A DNA stretch of 64,000 nt from Gnetum montanum. Taxonomy: Eukaryota > Streptophyta > Gnetopsida > Gnetales > Gnetaceae. This document shows positions 10,497-21,955 of this stretch, piece by piece (position 1 is the first letter of the stretch; each line of letters begins with the position of its first letter). The notes beneath the pieces are model-generated. The model had not been told where the DNA came from and did not search any database. It worked only from the letters and a program-made list of their open reading frames with translations. A program made the translations under genes and the position numbers. The stretch is from the NCBI GenBank assembly GCA_015680685.1, contig MNCI01000614.1, positions 577,370-641,369 on the forward strand. The letters run 5' to 3'.

Positions 10497-11790
10497 ACAT
10501 ATATAGTTTGTGTGGATGGCCATCTCCCCCATGACTAAGTTGAAAGGAGGAGATCTGAAAGATTGAGTGTGGTTGTTTATTCGATGAGGCATTGGTTACA
10601 TTATTTGGCTTAGGCTCATGGAAAGGTTTGACATGTTGTATGTTGACCAGTTGTTTCTTGTCTAGGCTCTCAATTTTGTAGATCATCATGGCCCCAAAAG
10701 GAAAAGTTTCATAGATGATATAAGGTCCTTCTCACAATGTCTAGAACTTAGTTTGTTGAGGTACGTGTGTGGGGTTCTAGTAGAGAACCTTATCTCCTCG
10801 TTGAAATTTAACTTTCTTAATTTTAAGGTCATGGCACTTTTTGTTTAATGCCTTGTGCAACTCATTAGATGACAAGGCCACTAATTGATTTTCATCTAGT
10901 AGGTGGAGATTCATTAATCTTTCTTTTTGTTTTAGACTTAAGTCAAGGTCAAGGTCATAGGCTATTGATAATGTAGGGAGTTGATTGAATAGGAAGAATT
11001 GATAATTTTTCATACACCAACTCATAGGAAGAGTAGCCTATAGGAAGTTTCCATGTTGAGTGATAGGCCTAAAGGGCATCATTGAGTTTTATGCTCTAAT
11101 CCCTCATATATTTGCTGATAATTCTCATTAGTATCTTTGTGATTTTCCTATTGGTAACCTTAGCTTGACCATTGGCTTGGGAGTGGTAGGGTGTTGTTAA
11201 TTTATGTTCAACCCCCAAGTGTTGCATAAGCTTCTGAAAGGTAGTGCCTATAAAGTGGATTCCATTGTCAAAAAATTAATGCACATGGCACACCAAACTT
11301 GCTCACAACATTCTATTGTATAAATCAAGAAACAGTAGAAGATGTACAATCTATGATGGCTACTGCTTTTTCCCATTTCGCACAATAGTTAACTATGATG
11401 TATGCCTTTCCATTTGACATGGATGTGATGGGACCCATGAAATCAATGCCCCAGATGTCAAAGGATTCCAGTGGTTGGATCCACTATTGAGGTTCCTCCA
11501 TTCAACCAGTCATTCCACCATCCTGTTGGTAGTGTTCACAAGAGTGGACATATTGGTGAGCATCCTTAAAGATTGTTGGCCAATAATACCCTATCATTAG
11601 GATTTTAATGGTCATGCATCTCCTAGCATAGTGGCCTCCACAAGGACCTTCATGAGCATCTTGGAGAATGCACATTTGATTAGCATTAAGGATATACTAA
11701 TGAACTAATCCATTGACACACATCTTGTAGAGGTGTTTATTGATCTTCATGAAGTGTTTTACCTAGTGAAGAAATTGTTGTTTCTTTCAA
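10497..11790 (-). pseudogene. int: Integrase of family A element
   Basis: Inserts element cDNA into the genome. On the minus strand, sequence from about 11700 to 11560 holds a degraded HHCC zinc region (the CILQDAHEGPCGGHYARRCM area), followed by the catalytic-core region and, at 10777-11025, the QKERLMNLHLLDENQLVALS and KVKFQRGDKVLY C-terminal part. A terminal piece (KIESLDKKQLVNIQHVKPFH) ends near 10500, beside the conserved GGGGGAG tract. Numerous stops and shifts make it non-functional. The fragment at 28.1-29.33 kb is the same protein on the plus strand and aligns to its last residue (FQLS.G.DGHP). Confidence 0.8.
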
Positions 11791-11999
11791 TGGTCCAACC
11801 CTTATGGCATCTCTTGGGTGAGAAGATAGGCGAGAATGTCATCATACCATTTAGGCGCAGTGGACAATTATTTAGTGATAGCCCTAGAAAAGAGGAATTC
11901 ATTAGGAAAGAGATCAGATAGTGGGCTGTCTTTCTCTTTGTTGTCCCATCACAACTAAGACAAGTGGTTAGTGACCACATTCTTAATTCCCTTTTGATC

Positions 12000-12420
12000 T
12001 ACCATAATAGGATCAAATTCCTATAAGATCACCAACCACCATATGACATGGGGGCTCACCATTGGCTTGTTCATCAAGAAGTCAATGAAATTATGGTCCA
12101 TGTGCATAAACACTTTGTATCCAAGCACATAATGCCTAAACTTCTCTAGAGTAAACACCATTGCCATCAATTCTTTTTCTATGATGGTGTAGTTCAATTG
12201 TGCACCCACAATGCTTTGTCCTGCATAGTGGATGTAATATGAATATTTCTTGTCATCCATCTACATAAGCACAACTCCCAAGGTGTGATTTGATGCATCC
12301 ATCATAACATGAAATGGTCTAGACTAGTTTAGTTCTTGTAAATTTGGAGTTTCTACAAGTTTCTCCTTTAGTTGTTGGAATTCTTTTTCACATTCCATGG
12401 TCTAGAAAAATGGAGCATAT
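12000..12420 (-). pseudogene. RNase H domain of family A pol
   Basis: Degrades RNA in the RNA-DNA hybrid during reverse transcription. MMDASNHTLGVVL near 12310-12270 gives the first catalytic Asp. The open piece 12021-12260 (YIHYAGQSIVGAQLNYTIIE, KELMAMVFTLEKFRHYVLGY) gives the Glu of the ..NYTIIEKELMA.. motif and the Asp of HMDHNFIDFLM. It is followed directly by integrase and preceded by RT. Confidence 0.85.
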
Positions 12421-12479
12421 TTCTTTCTTAGCTCAACCAACGATTTTGCGATCTTAGAGAAATTCTCTATGAATCACCA

Positions 12480-13150
12480 ATAGTAGCCAATGTGTCCAAG
12501 GAATGACTGAACATCTTTGATAGTTTTTGGTTGGCAGGTTATTCCTTGGATGATCCTTATTTTTTTCACGCTGGACCTTAATTCCTACTTGTGATATTTT
12601 GTGCACCAACAAAATGCCCTCTTGAACCATCATTTTAGCACCTACTCAAGGTGGTCCAAGGCTTGCTCAAATGTAGCTCCATAGGTGGAGAAGTCATCTA
12701 TGAAGAATTCCACACTACTACCAATCTACTATTGAAAAATGCTAAGGACTAGGTGTCGAAATGTAGTAGGGGCATTGCACAAAGCAAAGGGCATCTTGTG
12801 ATATGCAAAAGGCCACCAAGGACTCATGAATGTTGTTTTGGCCTAATTCTCTAGCATGATCTAGATATGGTTATAGCCACTATAACCATCCAGAAAACTA
12901 TAAAAGAAATGCTTAGATATTATGTCTAATACTTGATCAATGAATGACAATGGAAAATGGTCTTTAAATGTTGCCATGTTTAGTAGTCAAAAATTGATGC
13001 AAACCCACCACTTGCCACATTTCTTTAGCACAATCATGAGTGGACTAACCCACTCACTATCTGCAATGGAATAGATAAACCTCACCTTGAGGAGTTGTTT
13101 GATTTCCTCCTTGACAATCTGCTTCAATTTGGGATTCAATCACCTCTATG
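12480..13150 (-). pseudogene. Reverse transcriptase of family A pol
   Basis: Minus-strand reading gives EEIKQLLKVRFIYSIADSEW, SPLMIVLKKCGKWWVCINF, FSFLDGYSGYNHI-like, PFALCNAPTTFRHLVLSIF and FFIDDFSTYGATFEQALDHL. The catalytic YxDD motif appears as FIDDFS, as in many Athila/Tat polymerases. Stops (mostly TAG) and small shifts are scattered. The plus-strand fragment at 26.8-27.5 kb is the same domain. Confidence 0.88.
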
Positions 13151-13604
13151 GCTACCTCTTTAGCTTCATGGTAGGATCAATGTAGATACAATGCTGGCAT
13201 ATCCTAGGATCAATCCTTGTGAGTTTAGGATATGACCAAGCAAAGGTTGTTGACCACTTTTTAACCACATTCAATAGCATCTATTTTTGTTTTGAAGTAA
13301 TATTTACATTGATTATTACTTCTCATTTTTTAAGAATACATATTCCATGCTAGCTGGTAGAGTTTTCAATTCAAGGGATTCTTACTTGAAATTTTTAGGA
13401 ATTTCCAACTCTTCCCAATAGATATCATCATTTACATTATCAAAGAGTTGGTGATGAACTTGCTCTTGTGCATTCATGCCTATGACATATGCACATGTTC
13501 GGCTCTTAGTAGGTTCTATGCAAAGTGTGTTAATCTTAGAATCAATCATTATCCATTGGATGCCCTCTTATTTTGTGGTTGATGCATATAGACACCTTTA
13601 AATA

Positions 13605-14130
13605 TTAGCTTCTGGTGCATACTGCTTTGCATGCAAAGATGGATGCTTGTTTCACTAAATAGAGTTTTTGCACACAATTACACCCTATATCACTATACGC
13701 AATGCATGGAACTAGATCCTTCATCATCTTCCCATATGCATTTTCTTTAGATATTTCCAGGGAAAGATCTCTAATGCCCATTCTTACATCAACAGTGCTC
13801 AGCCATGCCCTTCCCATGATGATTGGGAATTCCTGTTTGCAATTCTCCACCTTGATTACTAAATAATTAGTAGGATAAGACCACCCATAGACAATGGTCA
13901 CAATGTCTTCCAATAGTCCCAATGAAATAGTGGTGGACTAGTTTGCCAATTCTAATATGATATTTCTATTCTTGAGAGGGGGTAGGTTCCATGCAGTATA
14001 CATCTCATGAGAAATCAAGTTGACAATAGAACTTGAATCAAGAAGAGCTTTACACAATTTATTCCTAGAAATTTGCAAATAAATAAGAGGACTCCTAGGA
14101 TTAACTAATTTCTTGGGAAGGGTTACCAAC
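13605..14130 (-). pseudogene. Aspartic protease region of family A
   Basis: Processes the polyprotein. The active-site area reads CKALLDSSSIVNLISHEMY (family LLDxGSxVNLIS; the catalytic triplet DSG has become DSS). The C-terminal part is the open stretch 13605-13922 with FPIIMGRAWLSTVDVRMGIR, matching the ...PILLGRPWLRTA... strand of plant gypsy proteases. A stop and frame change separate the two parts at about 13925-13940. Confidence 0.8.
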
Positions 14131-14329
14131 ATAGATCTAATCAGATATGACATAAGTAAGCATAATAGTATGGATCCTGGGTGATATTTTGTTTGAAGGG
14201 GACTTGAAAGTATTTGATACAAAGGAAGATGAAGAAGCAAGGTTGCCAAGTACATGTGTATGTAAGGGTTTAGGTGGATTTTTTGATTAAACAAAGGATC
14301 TTTTCTTAGATTGAATTTCCAAACCACTT

Positions 14330-16640
14330 GGTTGATGAACTAGTTGTAGATTAATGGCCATAGTAGCATTGCATTGTTGCAGTTAAGCTAGAAGTTCATC
14401 TTGCATAGATGGAGCCGGTGGTACTGTGTTAAGGATGGAGGAAGATGTGTAGGAATAGGAGGAGGATAAGGGTAAAATGTGGTATCCCTCCTTACATGTG
14501 GAGAATGAGTTCGATAATAATTATAAGGGTAGTAGTGAGGTTGGAAAGTAGAAACATGGTTGGAAGAGTCATGTGAAGACAAGGATTACTGAACATAATA
14601 CCCATATGGATCAGGTTGTTTGTAAGGGTATTGTTGCCATGGTAGTGCCAACACCTATGACTATGGTTGCTGCCACTATTGATACTACTCATATGGTTGT
14701 GGTGGAGTTCCACTTGGATAATACTATTGTTGTTGGTGGAACTACCTAGAGTTTCCTTGAGGATAAGGCAACCTTCTGGGTGTTTATCTTTGTGCTAGTT
14801 ATGGATTCAAAGCATGCATCCCAGACTCCTATAGGTGTGACACAATGGGGGAATCCCTTAGGATGTTCATAATGGTAGATGTCACACCCACCACCATCAT
14901 TTTATTCACTTCTCAAAAATTCCTCTATTGCAACAGTCTTGCCCTTATCTCTTTGATTAGCATGTTTAGGTTCCTTATGCCTCTTGCACTCACAATTACT
15001 ACCTTGTTCTTTGGACTCTTCATCAATTTTTAGGATAGCTCGAAATTTTCTATTCATGAAGTTCCATAACTAATCAACCTTGGCCAAACTTTTAAATTAA
15101 AATTCTTAAAGTGACAAGGTTTTTCAATTCACCACTTCGTTAAGTGAGGATTCATCCTCACTATTAAGTGAGGTTGTACTCTTATGCACTTTCTCATTTT
15201 CTTAATTCTCCTTCTTCTTTTGTTACTTGCTTAATCAATCTTTGGATATGATGGGCTTTTAATACTGACAATTGCCCTTGGGCATAGATGCCAAGAATTC
15301 TCCTCATTTTTGATCAAAGCCCATCTACAATGTGGTGAAGTTGGTTCAGTTGAGAATAACCATGGCTAGGATATCTATGCAATAAGGAATAGTATTAGCC
15401 TATGGCGGCATCCAAGGGTTCATGGATCCCTTGTTTCCATCCTTGGATTTGCCTTCTCAAGTTGGACACTTGGGAGTAGGTTTGATATTTTTCATTGAAC
15501 AATGCAAACATTGTACTCCATTATATGATAGATTTCAGTTCTAAGGACTGGTACTAGTTTTTTTCTTCTTTAATGAGTGTCCTAGGGAACAACTTAAGCT
15601 TTTGCCACTCATTTTCTATATTTTACAAGTTACATGCATCCTGGAAATCTTGGAGATGGTTCTATGGATTTAAGTTATATTCCTTTTTGAACTTAGGGAT
15701 ATTATTCATGTCTAACCTCTTAATCCAACTATCTTTGATGTGCCTTGTGGAAATTCTTACTTCCTCTATAATGTTGAGCATGCTTTAGGTAGTAAGCAAA
15801 GGCTTGTTGAGGCCATGATTCTAGTGCCTATGATGCCCTTTACTACTTGTTCATTCATGGTGAAGGGTCTCTCTTGAACACTCATGCCCTTGGTCTTAAC
15901 TTGCCTAATAGTCCCTTCAATCATCTTGGTCCTGTTAGCCACCTCCATCATGATCACGCCTCTTATGGTTATAGTTAGAGCCAAAAGAAGAAGAAGATGG
16001 TGATGAAGGTGAAGAGGAAGGAGGAATAGTACCATCATGGTGCCTACTACCCCCTCTTTGGTGATCACAACTACAATCATGATCTTGTTTGTTATCCACA
16101 TTCTTGCCCTGACTCTTCTCCTTGGATCCTCCTTTGTCATTGGATCTATTCTTGCTAAAACTAGGATTGTGGATTGTGGATTTTAGGTTCTGGTTTTGAC
16201 CTTCTTCACCAAAGTCAGAGAGAGGAATTTCACTAAATGGAAAATCCCTAGAGAAGGATTTTCCACCATATTTATGGTACAATAGGTATGGGGAATCATT
16301 GAACTACTTTCCCTTTGTAGATTCATAGTGCTATTATAATTGTTGATCCCTTAGACATTGTGCCTTAGTGGGATGTTAAGCCTTGGTGTCACTATCCTAT
16401 ATAACGTACTTAGCATGAAGTCCCTAGAGATCCAATCACACAAGAGTTTGTTGGAGCATCATAGGAATGGATCGATAAGCAACAACATGATGTTGCCCTC
16501 CATGTCATGCCACTGCATATTCATCCTAATGTAGGATGAAAGTGAAATTGGGTACATACTCGTTAGGTTGAGCATATATCACTCTGTATTGTTGGGGCAC
16601 CTACTGATGTACTCCATCAAACTTGGGCAAAGAATTACTC
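14330..16640 (-). pseudogene. gag: gag of family A element, minus strand
   Basis: Capsid precursor. N-terminal charged region at 15935-16282 is Ser/Pro/Asp/His-rich (SSSPSSPSSSSFGS). The core at about 15300-15760 reads LFPRTLIKEE, WSTMFALFNEKYQTYSQV, NLRRQIQGWKQGIHEPLD, RYYSLLHRYPSHGYSQ. A Pro/His/Tyr-rich tail lies at 14388-14720. The core matches the gag at 480-867 closely. Many stops and frameshifts. Confidence 0.82.
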
Positions 16641-16790
16641 CTGTGAGAAGAAGACATTTATGTTAGAAAATAAAAATGTAGTGTACTTTTAAATATTGTT
16701 GTAGTTATTGTAAAGTGTTATATGAATCTATTCCAATAATTTTAAATAATTTTCACTAAATCCTAGATAGTGCACATAACAACTAAAAGG

Positions 16791-16808
16791 TCCTTGGAAA
16801 CAGTGCCA
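16791..16808 (-). other. Primer binding site, Asp-tRNA type
   Basis: On the minus strand, directly inside the 5' LTR, the sequence is TGGCACTGTTTCCAAGGA. Compared with the Asp-type site of Athila elements (TGGCGCCGTTGCCGGGGA) the differences are nearly all C-to-T or G-to-A, as expected from methyl-C decay. Confidence 0.7.
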
Positions 16809-16809
16809 A

Positions 16810-17677
16810 TGATGAGCAATGAGGTACCCCTACGTTCAACCATTCAAATCACAAGCATTCACATGTGATTTTGTCAAATTCTATAGATCTTAAGTTCTTA
16901 AGTATACTAGTTCTAGTCAATGAAATCTAATTATGACATTCATTGTCTTCTCAACTATACTTGTGGAGCTTGATTGCATGGTTAAGTATAATTGAGGTAC
17001 ATGATTTTTATTATTTTATATTTTATTCATCTATGATTAGGAACAGGTTGAAACGTAACTTATAATCAATTTAACTTATTCTAATTACTAATTAATAACT
17101 AACTATCCTAACATAAGTATCCAATCCCACTTTCCATGCACATCTTGAACACATATAATGTTGTTGGGTTACCAAATGTTAAGCGTTGCTAGGATTACCA
17201 AGAGTCATATGCATGCTTGAAGTGCTTGTACTTATGTGCTTAATTAAAACTAGCTTACTTTAGCTTAATTACCTAAGAGCATTAAAGGAAATTACATGAA
17301 ACATTGAATGCATAAATAAAATATTTAAGCTAGTCAACGTGCTACAAGGTTTGATTAGAAAGCTCATTTTTATTTCTACACACTGCCATGCTCAGGTACA
17401 ATAGTGTTTGAATAAAGATCCGTACACTCAAGGACTCCTACTACGAGCACTTTGGAAAATATTCTAACTCTAGAGAGAAAAAACTACAAGAACTTTGCTA
17501 TGCTATGATAAAAACTATATGAAAATCATGTGCCCAAGCACTATATTTATAGGTCAACATATACCCCATGATATCAGATATTTGACATTGCATCTTAGGG
17601 TCCAATATTGGGTATTCGATATTGAGGCTCTAATATTGGGTATCCAATATCAGAGTTAGTCAAAACATGACTCATCA
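16810..17677 (-). mobile_element. 5' LTR of the minus-strand gypsy element
   Basis: 868 bases with TGATGAG...CTCATCA ends. It pairs with 7729-8567 but is 29 bases longer, mostly through an extra AATATTGGGTATYCRATATT unit near 17590-17655. Minus-strand TATA box TATAAATA is the complement of 17544-17551. Confidence 0.9.
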
Positions 17678-17682
17678 AATGG
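17678..17682 (+). repeat. Target site duplication, right (AATGG)
   Basis: Matches AATGG at 7724-7728. Confidence 0.85.
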
Positions 17683-18960
17683 TATCATTTCAAAAATTAC
17701 AATTAGTTTATGATGATAATGCGAATAGTTATAGCATTCTAAAAATTGCAATTAGTTCATGATTAAACTACTTAGCCCTATAGGGAAGTAATTTTTTTAT
17801 GGTCTAGTTGGAGTGAGATAGTAAATTTGGAATAAATTTTTCTAGGCCCATAGGTATGAATTATTTATTCTACATTTTCTAGTTTTATTGATAATTATGT
17901 TATGTAAATTCATGTAGGTGCAACCTCTACCCATAAGAAGGTTGATATTTACTATTTTTCCTAATTCCTAGTGTGATGTATTTTTTCTTTGGCAAAAGTT
18001 ACTCTTATAACCTTTGTTCTTGATCCTCATGTTCTAATATTAACTAGGGATATATTTTAGGATTTTAAGGATAAAATCCTCTTTACCTTAGCATGGATGA
18101 ACCTTGAATTAGTATTCCATGTGGATATCATAGAACCACACATAGAACCTAGTACACAGGAGGAAAAGAGTTCTTTTGAGTAATGGGAGTGATCCAACTG
18201 CTTAAGCATGATGTTAATTAAAAATCACATAAAAAAGAACATTTGAGGTTCTATTCTTAACAAGGTTAAGGATTTCATGCAAGCCATTGAAGAATAATTT
18301 GTAAAGTTTAATAAGGCAATAGACAACATCCTCATACATAAACTCTTAGGCATTAGGCTTGACAGCACTAAAGGTATGCATGAACATATTATGGAAATGA
18401 GGGATATAGAAGCCCAATTGAAATCTTAGGATTGACTTCTCTAAGACATTTCTTGTTAAATTCATACTTAATTCTCTTTCAAATGAGTTTGGACCATTTA
18501 AAATCTCATGCAACACACATAAAGAAAGTTGGTTAGTAAATGAACTTCTAACTATGTGTGTTCAAATGGAGGAAACAATTAAGCATGAAAAGCTAGAAAG
18601 TGCTAATCTAGCTACTCATGATAAAAGAAAAGGTAAAAAGAGAAAAAGTATTCATAAGGGAAGAAATGAAGGAAGTGTGTTAATAAAACAACATGATGAA
18701 AAGATTGCTTATTTTTTTCTATAAGAAAAAGGGATACATAAAAAGAAATTACCAGAAGTATAAAAAATGGCTTAAGAAGAAATGTAATATGATTTATTAT
18801 GTATGTCATAAATCTTATATTTTTGATGCTTCTCATAATACATTATGTGTTGATTTTGATTGCACAATTCACATATCTACTACCATGCAAGGCTTCCTCC
18901 AACTAAGGCAATCGAAGGGAAATGAATGAAGCATTTATTTAAGAAATCAGATGCATTCTC
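17683..18960 (+). pseudogene. gag: Copia I gag
   Basis: Nucleocapsid precursor of a Ty1/copia element, resuming after the nested insertion. Readable pieces from about 18060 are ILFTLAWMNLELVFHVD, then KDFMQAIEEQFVKFNKAIDN, HKLLGIRLDSTKGMHEHIME, MRDIEAQLKS: the UBN2-type copia gag pattern (AIEEQFxKFNKA...GMHEHIxEMxxI). A basic region follows and a decayed zinc knuckle at about 18715-18790 (KKKGYIKRNYQKYKKWLKKK). Frequent stops. The 17683-18050 stretch has no clear coding content. Confidence 0.8.
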
Positions 18961-19239
18961 AAGTGGAGGTTGTTTGGACATTTAGACTAGTATTAGACTC
19001 TAGATATATTCTAGATCTTCTAGATGCTTTCTATATTCCATAATTTTCTAAGAATTTAGTTTTAGTTTCTAAATTAGTCAAGTATAGATACATGTTTAAT
19101 TTTGAGATTCTAGTTGTAAATTACTTTAAAATAAGATATTGTTGGTTCTTGAAAACTTGTTAATGGTTTGTATAAAATATTCTACTTTTGAATATAATAT
19201 TTTAACTACACATTTTTACCTTGATAATAAAAGGTGCAT

Positions 19240-19880
19240 CATAAATGAATAATCCTCTAAGATTTGGCATAAAAGATTGGGTCATATCTCCATAGAAAGA
19301 ATTAAAAGATTAGTAGACAATGGTGTCTTGATTATCCTTGACTTTACTAATTTTAGTACTTTTATAAAATGCATTAAGGGAAAGTAGACTAAAAAGAACA
19401 CTAAAGGGGCAAAGAGGAGTTCAAATATTCTTAAAATCATACACATAGATATTTGTAAACCTTTGTTCACTCCTTGTTAAAGTGGTTAGAGATACTTTAT
19501 TTCATTCATTGATGATCATCTCTACCTTTTGTTTGATAAAGTAGAGGCATTAGGTTCTTTTAAGATAATCAAAATAGAAATAAAGAAACAAAAGGAAAAT
19601 AAAATCAAGATTATAAGGTCAAATAGGGGAGGAAAATACTATGGGAAGTATACAAAAAAGGGACAAGAATTAAGTCCATTTGCAATGTTCCTTCAAGAAG
19701 AGGGCATTATTGCCTAGTACACCATGCCAAGAACACCACAAAAAAATGGTGTAGTGAAAAGAAGGGACCATACACTTATGGATATTCTAAGATGTATTAT
19801 TAGTAATTCTAATATTTCCTTTACCCTATAGAGTGAGGCCTTAAAGTTGTAGTATATCTTAAATAGGATCCCATCAAAGG
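19240..19880 (+). pseudogene. int: Copia I integrase
   Basis: GAG-pre-integrase motif WHKRLGHISIERIKRLVDNG at about 19265-19325, then the core: HIDICKP (first Asp) near 19444, IRSNRGGKYYGKY near 19610 and PRTPQKNGVVKRRDHTLMDI near 19725. The usual RSDNGGE and NGVAERRN motifs have become RSNRGGK and NGVVKRRD, so the second Asp and the Glu of the DDE triad are lost. A short, stop-rich stretch at 18960-19240 sits where the protease should be. Confidence 0.85.
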
Positions 19881-20389
19881 CTATTCATAAACACCTTTTG
19901 AATTTTGGAATGGATGGAAGCATAGTTTAAGACACAACAAATTTGTGGATGTCTAGTTGAAGTAAGGGTGTATAACCCAAGATTACAGAAAAATTGATCA
20001 AAGAACTATCAGTGGATACTTTATTAGCTCTGTAGGAAACTCCAAGGGTTTCAAATTTTATTGTTCCACTCACATACCTAGAATTTTTGAGGCTAGAAAT
20101 GCTAAATTCCTTGAAGAATTTGAATTTAATGAAAATAAAATCCCTCAAGAATTAAAATTTGAGAAACTAAAGGAATGTGATAAATCTTTCATGAATAAAT
20201 AGAGATCAATCATCTCCCAAGGTAATCCAAAGCACACATTAGAAAAGTTATCAAATCAAGAACAACCTCTTCAAGAGAAACATATTATCACTAATGCTAC
20301 CACCTAATATATTCAAACATTGAAGGAGAAGTAGAATTAATAAAGTCTTCAAGATCACAGAAACCAACAATTCTTCTAACTATGTTGTA

Positions 20390-21270
20390 TACCTTCAAGA
20401 TTCTAACTTTGATGTTGGACTTGAAGATGATCCTATGTCATTTTCACAAGCCATGAGTGGAGAAATTTTACATTTTGGTATGATGCCATGAAAGAAGTGA
20501 TAGATTCTATGGCTAAAAATTAAGTTTTTAACCTTGTCAAATTGCCAAGAGGAGCTTCAACAATTGGCTATAAAACCAAAAGAAATACTTCTAGTAATGT
20601 TGAACGATATAGAGCTAGACTTATAGTTAAAGGATTTACTCAAAAGAAGAGCATTGATTACCATGAAACCTTCTCTCCAGTATCAATGAAGGATTTAGTT
20701 AGAATAATTATGGCTTTGGTGGTGCATTTTTTTAGAGCTATACCAAATGGATGTGAAAACAACATTCTTCAATGGGGATCTTAAAGAAGATGTGTACATG
20801 AAAAAAATTGATGGATTTTGTAAAAATGATCACTTGGATTATAAGTTAAGGAAGTTAATAGATAGAATAAAGCAAGCCTCTTGATAATATTATTTAAAAT
20901 TTCATAACTTTATGGTCTCATTTCGTTTTATTAAGAACATTGTTGTTCAATGTATATACCTTAAGGTTAGTACAAAAAAACGTCATCTTTTTGGACCTTT
21001 ATGTGGATGACATCTTACTGGCATGTAGTGACATTGATTTGCTACATGATATAAAGCAATTCCTCTTTCAAAATCTTAAAATGAAGGATATGGATGAAGC
21101 CTCCTATGTCATTGGGATAGAGATTTACAAAGATAGACATCAAAGGATATTAGGACTGTCTCAAAGGATCTACATTGAAAAGGTTTTAAAGAGATTTAAA
21201 ATGAAGAATTGCTCACCTATAGTAGCTTCAATAATGAAAGGAAATAAACTTAGCTTGAAGTAATGCCCAA
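20390..21270 (+). pseudogene. Copia I reverse transcriptase
   Basis: Starts with SFSQAMSG...WYDAMKEVIDSMAKN (plant copia RT opening DAMKEEIxSM), then [38 protein letters not shown], a frameshift at about 20730, [13 protein letters not shown], another shift, and the catalytic LYVDDILLACSDIDLLHDIK at 20998-21055, ending with ASYVIGIEIYKDRHQRILGL and YIEKVLKRFKMKN. The YVDD motif is intact but at least three shifts or stops break the frame. Confidence 0.9.
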
Positions 21271-21278
21271 AAAACTCA

Positions 21279-21955
21279 TTGGAACAAAAGCAAATGAAAG
21301 GCATACCTTATGCATTTGTTGTTGGTAGCCTTATTAATGTGCAAGTATATACAAGACCTAATATAAGTTTTGTAGTAGGAATGCTTAGTAGATACCAAAG
21401 TAATTTAGGCATCAAGCATTGGAAAGTTACTAAAAGAGTCATGAGGGATTTGCAAGAAACTAAGAACTACAAGCTTACATACGGGCACATCAACTATCTA
21501 GAAGTGGTTGGATATTTAGATTCAAATTTTGTTGGATATGTAGACTCTAGAAAATCAACTTTTGGATATGTATTTACATTCATTGGAGGGGTCATATCTT
21601 CGAAGAGTACTAAGAAAACAATAGTTCCTACATCTACAATGGAGGAAAAATTCATTACTTTCCATGAAGCTACATCACATTTATTATGGTTGAGAGATTT
21701 TATAACTAGCTTAAGAATTATTGATGTCATCATAAGGCCAATATAGATATATTTTGATAATTTTACTGCAATTTTCATTTTTTAGAATAATAGAAGTGGA
21801 CATCATAATAAGCATATCAATATAAGGTTCCTTATTGTTAAGGATAGATTCAAAAAGCATGAAGTTGATATTTAGCATATTAGCATTGAATTGATGATTG
21901 TTGATTTTATGACTAAAGCTTTAACAACAAAATAGTACATGGATTATGTAAATCA
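21279..21955 (+). pseudogene. Copia I RNase H and pol C-terminus
   Basis: PYAFVVGSLINVQVYTRPNI, FVVGMLSRYQSNLGIKHWKV, LEVVGYLDSNFVGYVDSRKS, KTIVPTSTMEEKFITFHEAT: the connection/RNase H region of plant copia pol, open to 21746. The remainder to 21955 is frame-shifted (KHEVDI.HISIELMIVDFMTKALTTK). The final YMDYVNH runs into the LTR of copia II at 21956, where the family usually ends with an ...MGL-type tail. Confidence 0.88.

Larger units (their letters stand above)
7729..17677 (-). mobile_element. Near full-length Athila-like gypsy element, minus strand
   Basis: About 9.95 kb with two LTRs, primer site, gag, protease, RT, RNase H, integrase, 3' region and polypurine tract, all in order on the minus strand. 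AATGG flanks it on both sides (7724-7728, 17678-17682), showing a clean insertion into copia I. The LTRs differ at many positions and every gene has stops, so the insertion is old and the copy is dead. The tRNA-Asp-like primer site and the gag type point to an Athila-related lineage. Confidence 0.9.

Noticed and set aside
15766-16140. 124-codon minus reading overlapping gag
   Set aside because: Overlaps the true gag frame at 15935-16282; low-complexity Met/Leu content, no motif.
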